Source of the DNA: Eudromia elegans | Lineage: Eukaryota; Chordata; Aves; Tinamiformes; Tinamidae | Direction of reading: 5' to 3' | Length of the DNA: 64,000 bases | Assembly: GCA_003342815.1 (NCBI GenBank) | Contig: PTEX01000003.1 | Coordinates: 2,698,567 to 2,762,566, forward strand | In this document: in pieces, positions 60,801-64,000 of the stretch | Layout of the letters: each line of letters opens with the position of its first letter | Position numbering within the stretch: the stretch's first letter is position 1 | Translations under genes and position numbers: made by a program | The notes under the pieces: generated by a model | What the model saw: the letters and a program-made list of their open reading frames with translations, nothing else | Databases searched by the model: none | What the model was told of the DNA's origin: nothing

Positions 60801-61128
60801 CTGCCCAAACATTATGAGTGTTATATCACTAAAGATATATACTAACAACAACTTTAATGAAAATACTTTGACATCACTAACAAAAATCATACTCTGTTTT
60901 TCAATCAAAAATTCTTTACTTGTGTCTGTACATCTGCACTAGCTCTCCATACCATTCATTTGCAGCTGCTCTTCTCTACTGGTGTCTGTGGTGCTTCTCG
61001 TCTTGGGCTCTGAAGCGAAGCTGCCTCCATCCCACCTGTGCAGCTGGGCAGAAACTGGAACAACTGGAATCGGTGGCAGTTTCTCCCTCCAACTAGGACC
61101 ATCCTGATCTATTAAAGTTTTTGTTATT
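54675..61128 (-). CDS. SPAG1: SPAG1, 3' part of the gene (eight exons; N-terminal half outside window)
   Basis: The coding join on the minus strand is 61128-60953, 60561-60521, 59497-59461, 59284-59143, 58356-58230, 57371-57207, 55356-54976 and 54806-54675. It totals 1,201 bases, one base completing a codon plus 399 codons and stop, and all junctions are GT-AG and in phase. In order it encodes a DGPSWREKLPPIP segment as in human SPAG1, a variable linker, a three-repeat TPR cluster (YTNRALCYLK and FYRRALAHKGL motifs), a charged linker, and a C-terminal RPAP3-like domain (YDFGQLVNA, LLSNKLEG, YQHLFYLSKAERFK). SPAG1 is known as a cytoplasmic TPR co-chaperone needed to preassemble axonemal dynein arms; human loss causes primary ciliary dyskinesia. 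Human SPAG1 is about 926 residues, so roughly 40 percent is here. The TPR clusters and N-terminus upstream are beyond 64,000. Confidence 0.95.
54976..55356 (-). CDS. SPAG1: SPAG1 exon with RPAP3-like C-terminal domain
   Basis: 127 codons in phase 0. The first third is a low-complexity, Glu/Ala/Pro/Gly-containing linker; the remainder is the helical C-terminal domain shared with RPAP3. Donor AAG|GTAAGA, acceptor TTTTTGAAG. Confidence 0.95.
55357..57206 (-). other. SPAG1 intron before the C-terminal domain exon
   Basis: 1.85 kb. Locally GC-richer around 55,600-55,850 and 56,270-56,420. No repeat or gene recognised. Confidence 0.85.
57207..57371 (-). CDS. SPAG1: SPAG1 exon, end of last TPR cluster
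   Basis: 55 codons in phase 0. NYQASADDLNKVLRIDPNV matches a TPR helix pair. KKELQQITQLLNLK is the capping helix, followed by a basic Gln/Lys linker. Donor GAG|GTACAT, acceptor CTCACAG. Confidence 0.95.
57372..58229 (-). other. SPAG1 intron within last TPR cluster
   Basis: 858 bp, AT-rich, with no feature beyond short A/T runs. Confidence 0.9.
58230..58356 (-). CDS. SPAG1: SPAG1 exon, middle of last TPR cluster
   Basis: Encodes ALCYLKLFKYEEAKQDCDHV and FYRRALAHKGLQ, canonical TPR signatures with the Asn/Arg/Lys pattern of chaperone-binding (carboxylate-clamp type) repeats. Acceptor GTGTTAG, donor CAG|GTGAGG. Confidence 0.96.
58357..59142 (-). other. SPAG1 intron within last TPR cluster
   Basis: 786 bp, containing a 22-bp tandem duplication at 58663-58706. 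Otherwise featureless. Confidence 0.9.
58663..58706. repeat. 22-bp tandem duplication
   Basis: A 22-base unit starting ATTGATTTTATGC occurs twice head to tail without mismatch, in a SPAG1 intron. Confidence 0.9.
59143..59284 (-). CDS. SPAG1: SPAG1 exon, start of last TPR cluster
   Basis: Encodes EKDEEKFKTLKNEGNDFVKK and the following KYEEAVNKYTECMKLN and TIYTNR, the first TPR of the cluster with clamp residues (K, N). It starts with two bases that complete a Gly codon. Acceptor TGTAATATAG, donor CAG|GTAAGG. Confidence 0.96.
59461..59497 (-). CDS. SPAG1: SPAG1 micro-exon (37 bp)
   Basis: Encodes VIQQNSHPGASE plus one base of a Gly codon. It has a strong acceptor (TTGTTGTATTCTAG) and donor (AAG|GTATGT). 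The peptide lies in the variable linker before the last TPR cluster, roughly where human SPAG1 has a short Ser/Gln-rich stretch. It must be entered in phase 0. Confidence 0.75.
59498..60520 (-). other. SPAG1 intron between two micro-exons
   Basis: 1.0 kb, AT-rich. No other exon fitting the required phases was seen. Confidence 0.75.
60521..60561 (-). CDS. SPAG1: SPAG1 micro-exon (41 bp), proposed
   Basis: Lies between a good acceptor (TTCTAGCTTTACAG) and donor (AAG|GTAAAA). Its length changes phase from 1 to 0, exactly what is needed to join the 60953 exon to the 59497 exon. The frame is open and reads as a basic linker ending KESTK. It is proposed from splice signals and phase, not from remembered homology. 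Confidence 0.6.
60562..60952 (-). other. SPAG1 intron
   Basis: 391 bp. Shortly after the preceding donor (AATG|GTATGG) the coding frame would meet a TAG, which supports splicing at 60953. No other feature. Confidence 0.75.
60953..61128 (-). CDS. SPAG1: SPAG1 exon before the last TPR cluster
   Basis: The acceptor CTCTTTCAG and first base complete a codon. The exon then encodes ITKTLIDQDGPSWREKLPPI and a Pro/Val-rich stretch, matching the conserved region after the middle TPR cluster of human SPAG1. A variable Ser/Thr/Glu linker follows. The proposed donor is AATG|GTATGG; the next in-frame codons run to a stop. Confidence 0.88.
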
Positions 61129-64000
61129 CTGAAAGAGAAAAGCTCCATCAACATGACTTCTCATATATTTTTTTTAATGACACAGATAAATTCAATAATG
61201 TACTGTCTTTTTCTTTTTTTTACCAAAAATGAGTGCATAATTATAATAATTATCCTCAAGACTAATTTAAAAATAGTCACAGCAACCAACTGTATTGCAT
61301 TTATTTAATACTCTGATTTTTTCACTTTTTAATTAGAAACAAAACCCCTTGCAACTTTTTTTTAGATAACCAAAGCAGGTTACAAAGTATGTGTTAAACT
61401 GCATTTTACAGAATGCTCCAAATCATTCTTCATCTCCATTTAAATGATGAGGAAAAATGAAAATTTTGAACTGTTTAGAGTCTTTCTTCCACCGACAGAT
61501 TACAGGTCAACTATTCCCATACACGACAGATTAAATCTCAAATCCACTACAACGGAAGTTTCTCACTGATATGGCATGTTTTGGAGCTAAGTTACATTTT
61601 TTTTTAGCATGTTAAAAAAACACAATAATGAGAACCACTGACATAAAAATCTTCTAATATGAAAGGAACTTAAGCTCCACGTACAACCGGTGATAAATTT
61701 GCAATCTGCTTTAACAACGGAAAACTTTGAACCGAGTTGTAAAATAGGTTACGCAGATACGTTATCTAAAACAGCTGAAATCAGCACTTTAGGTGCAATT
61801 CCATTTAGTGCACTTGTAATGTTAAGTGTGAGATAAAATGAGGGGAAATAATTCAGTCCAAGTTTTCTTCCTAGGTTTTATTTTCTTTCAATATTTGAAT
61901 AATGTGTACAAATAAAAGCCCTCAGTATAACATGCCTACAGAGTAAGAGCAATCAGTACCAAATTGTTTTCTCATCATCTACTTCAGGTCTGACAGAAGA
62001 ACCAATACATGCAGTTGCAACTGTTCTAATATATCTTGTTGTAAAACAAGAATTATCTTAGAATTTAAGATCTTATCTTAGAATTTAAGATAAGCTCTTT
62101 GTACTCAGAATATCTCACTTCATTGCACTACCTAGTTGCTTAATTTCTTTTCTACATAATGTTTTTCTGCATATTAGTTACACTTGCCTTCCCGGGTTCT
62201 CCACTACCTCGATCACTAATAAAGAGTATTTTAAAATATGCCACCACCAAAAAAGCTTGTGAAAGTTGTGTTTATTCTAATTTTACTAAAACTTATTATT
62301 TTTTTAAATGGTAGTCTGAATTGCTAAAGTTGTTGCCGCTTTGGAGTCTATCACAGGGCAACCACTTGCACCAGATGGTACTCAGGGCTTTGTAGCACGA
62401 GTTCCTGAGGTGTCTAATGCAATTTACTAAGTGATATTAAAGAAATTTCCACTCTCTTAAAATGAGAATGAAAATTCAATTTAACAAATGGAAGCACATA
62501 AACAGATTGTCCATCATTAGAACTGAACAGTACCCAAAAGAAGAAAATAATTTATGTTCCTAAAGCCAGTAAAATGCCACTAATTAAAAGCATGCTTGGA
62601 AGCATCATCCTGTGATTTAGCTCACATCATTAGAAGAAGTATCTGTCAGTCTCCTTCCACAGAATGTATCTTTCAGCATGTCTGTCAGTGATCTCAGAAA
62701 ACCAATAAAGACACAATTCAGCATCTTCTAACCAACATGTTAAACTCTCCAATAACTATTTCATTTTGTTTTCATCTTATTTTTCCTAAGAACATGCATG
62801 TAGAATCTTACCTATTTCCTTTGGAATGTAAAATGAACAGGTAACTTTATACTATAAAACCTACAACTCTCTTTTACATGTGAATTATTAAGTCTAGTAA
62901 GCTCAACTTGGCCTCTGACAGGAAGATTTTTGGGAAGCCTGCTAAGTTAGGGGAGTTTTTGTAGATCAGCCTTATCAGGATTCATCAAAAGCACCCTCAG
63001 ATAAAAGTAGGAAAAGGAGCTTTTCTGTCAGCGTTCTACAGCATCATGATCCAGTTTCCCTCAGGAACATAAAAACGAATGGATAAATTCTCCAATAAAA
63101 AAGAGGTCTCTAAGACCTATTATTCCTCTTAAAATACACTTTCAGGTTGTCCCTTTGAATTAAAAGGTAGTACACCTAGAATAGCCCTCATATTTCCTTA
63201 GAATTAATTTTTAAAATATGTATTATTTCAGCAATGAAAATTAGTATTTTGATCAACTATTTCAGTGTGATTTACAAATGATATTAAAAATGAATTACAT
63301 TAAAAGTTCAATTGTGCAGGAGCTCTAGCTCTAGAAACAAAGAAATGGCAAGCAAAAATGAATTACCAGCAGAGGAGGAGAAGGAAAAAGCAGCTGAAAT
63401 AAGGTGATGGGTTGCCAGGGAGGAAAGAGTAATGAGCAGTGAAGCTAAAAACATAAGGAAGGCCTAGAGGGGAGAAAAGGAAGAATGTTAAGGAAAAAAA
63501 GGAAGTAAGGAGGAAGTAAGCTTATCACTAAGCAACTTTCAAGTCACTAGTAGGAGAAATATGAAAAAATAGCAGAGGATAAAACAAGGCAAGATCAGGA
63601 AAGAATAATCATTCACACAGACACCAGAGCAGCAGTAATCTCACCCAACCAAATGCTCTAGCACCACTGCAGACTTGGGAGATCAGAAATAACTTCTCAT
63701 AGGATCAAAAATAAGACTTCTTAGAGTGTCATGATCTTTTGGTCATCTTTGGCCAAAAGCCAAGAATTTAAAGATATGATGGCCTCTGATGTCCTTCTCA
63801 AGGAAGTCTAAGGAATTATGTCAGTGCTCAGGGGCCTCTGTTAAATGAAACATATTTGGGTCCATTGGTAAAAGCTGCATGAATGCATATTCAATGACTA
63901 GTGCTTGTTCTGCATCTATAAATTTTCATAAATTAAAGAAGTACAGAAAAAAAGGCAAAATCCTGTCATTCAGGTGCTTAAATATTTACTGTATCTTAAT
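61129..64000 (-). other. SPAG1 intron, continues beyond window
   Basis: AT-rich. No exon matching the expected middle TPR cluster was found. It contains the tandem/palindromic repeat at 62053-62093 and purine-rich sequence near 63,330-63,520. Confidence 0.75.
62053..62093. repeat. 20-bp direct repeat, second copy a perfect hairpin
   Basis: TTATCTTAGAATTTAAGA occurs at 62053-62070 and 62073-62090. The second copy continues as TAA, so TTATCTTA-GAATT-TAAGATAA (62073-62093) is a perfect 8-bp stem with a 5-nt loop. In a SPAG1 intron. Confidence 0.85.

Noticed and set aside
62812..62851. Candidate next SPAG1 exon (ATAG acceptor, AATAG|GTAAGA donor, minus strand)
   Set aside because: In the phase required by the 61128 exon the frame contains a stop, and the peptide does not match the expected TPR region.

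Overview
The window is vertebrate nuclear DNA, most likely from a bird. Two recognisable protein genes have small GT-AG exons spread over tens of kilobases. Three fragments resemble the 3' end of CR1 LINEs, the main interspersed repeat of birds and other sauropsids. Base composition is mostly AT-rich with isolated GC-rich, CpG-rich blocks. The species cannot be told from the sequence alone.

There is no recognisable gene in about 1-28,200: AT-rich DNA with homopolymer runs, small tandem duplications and one weak cluster of coding-like minus-strand segments (10.8-12.4 kb). About 28,600-30,070 is CpG-rich and is the best promoter-like island in the window. From 31,123 to about 50,270 lies RNF19A on the + strand: one 5'UTR/coding exon followed by eight coding exons. 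Together they give 2,439 coding bases (812 codons plus stop) in one continuous frame, encoding a RING-IBR-RING E3 ubiquitin ligase with two membrane segments. The 3' untranslated region ends near a polyadenylation signal at 50,245. The intergenic gap of about 3.3 kb (50,270-53,560) contains a GC-rich block and an AC repeat. From about 53,579 to beyond the right edge lies the 3' part of SPAG1 on the - strand. Eight coding exons are visible (1,201 bases, about 400 residues), covering the linker, the last TPR cluster and the C-terminal RPAP3-like domain. The N-terminal half of SPAG1 lies outside the window.

The two genes are convergent, tail to tail, as in the human 8q22 region. They do not form a functional unit: RNF19A is a membrane-anchored ubiquitin ligase, and SPAG1 is a cytoplasmic TPR co-chaperone for ciliary dynein-arm assembly. 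No RNA gene, CRISPR array, provirus or bacterial-type system was found. The points most worth checking are a pair of SPAG1 micro-exons that keep frame only as a unit, a set of upstream ORFs before the RNF19A start, a possible internal start in front of RNF19A exon 3, and a G-quadruplex motif in the RNF19A 3'UTR.
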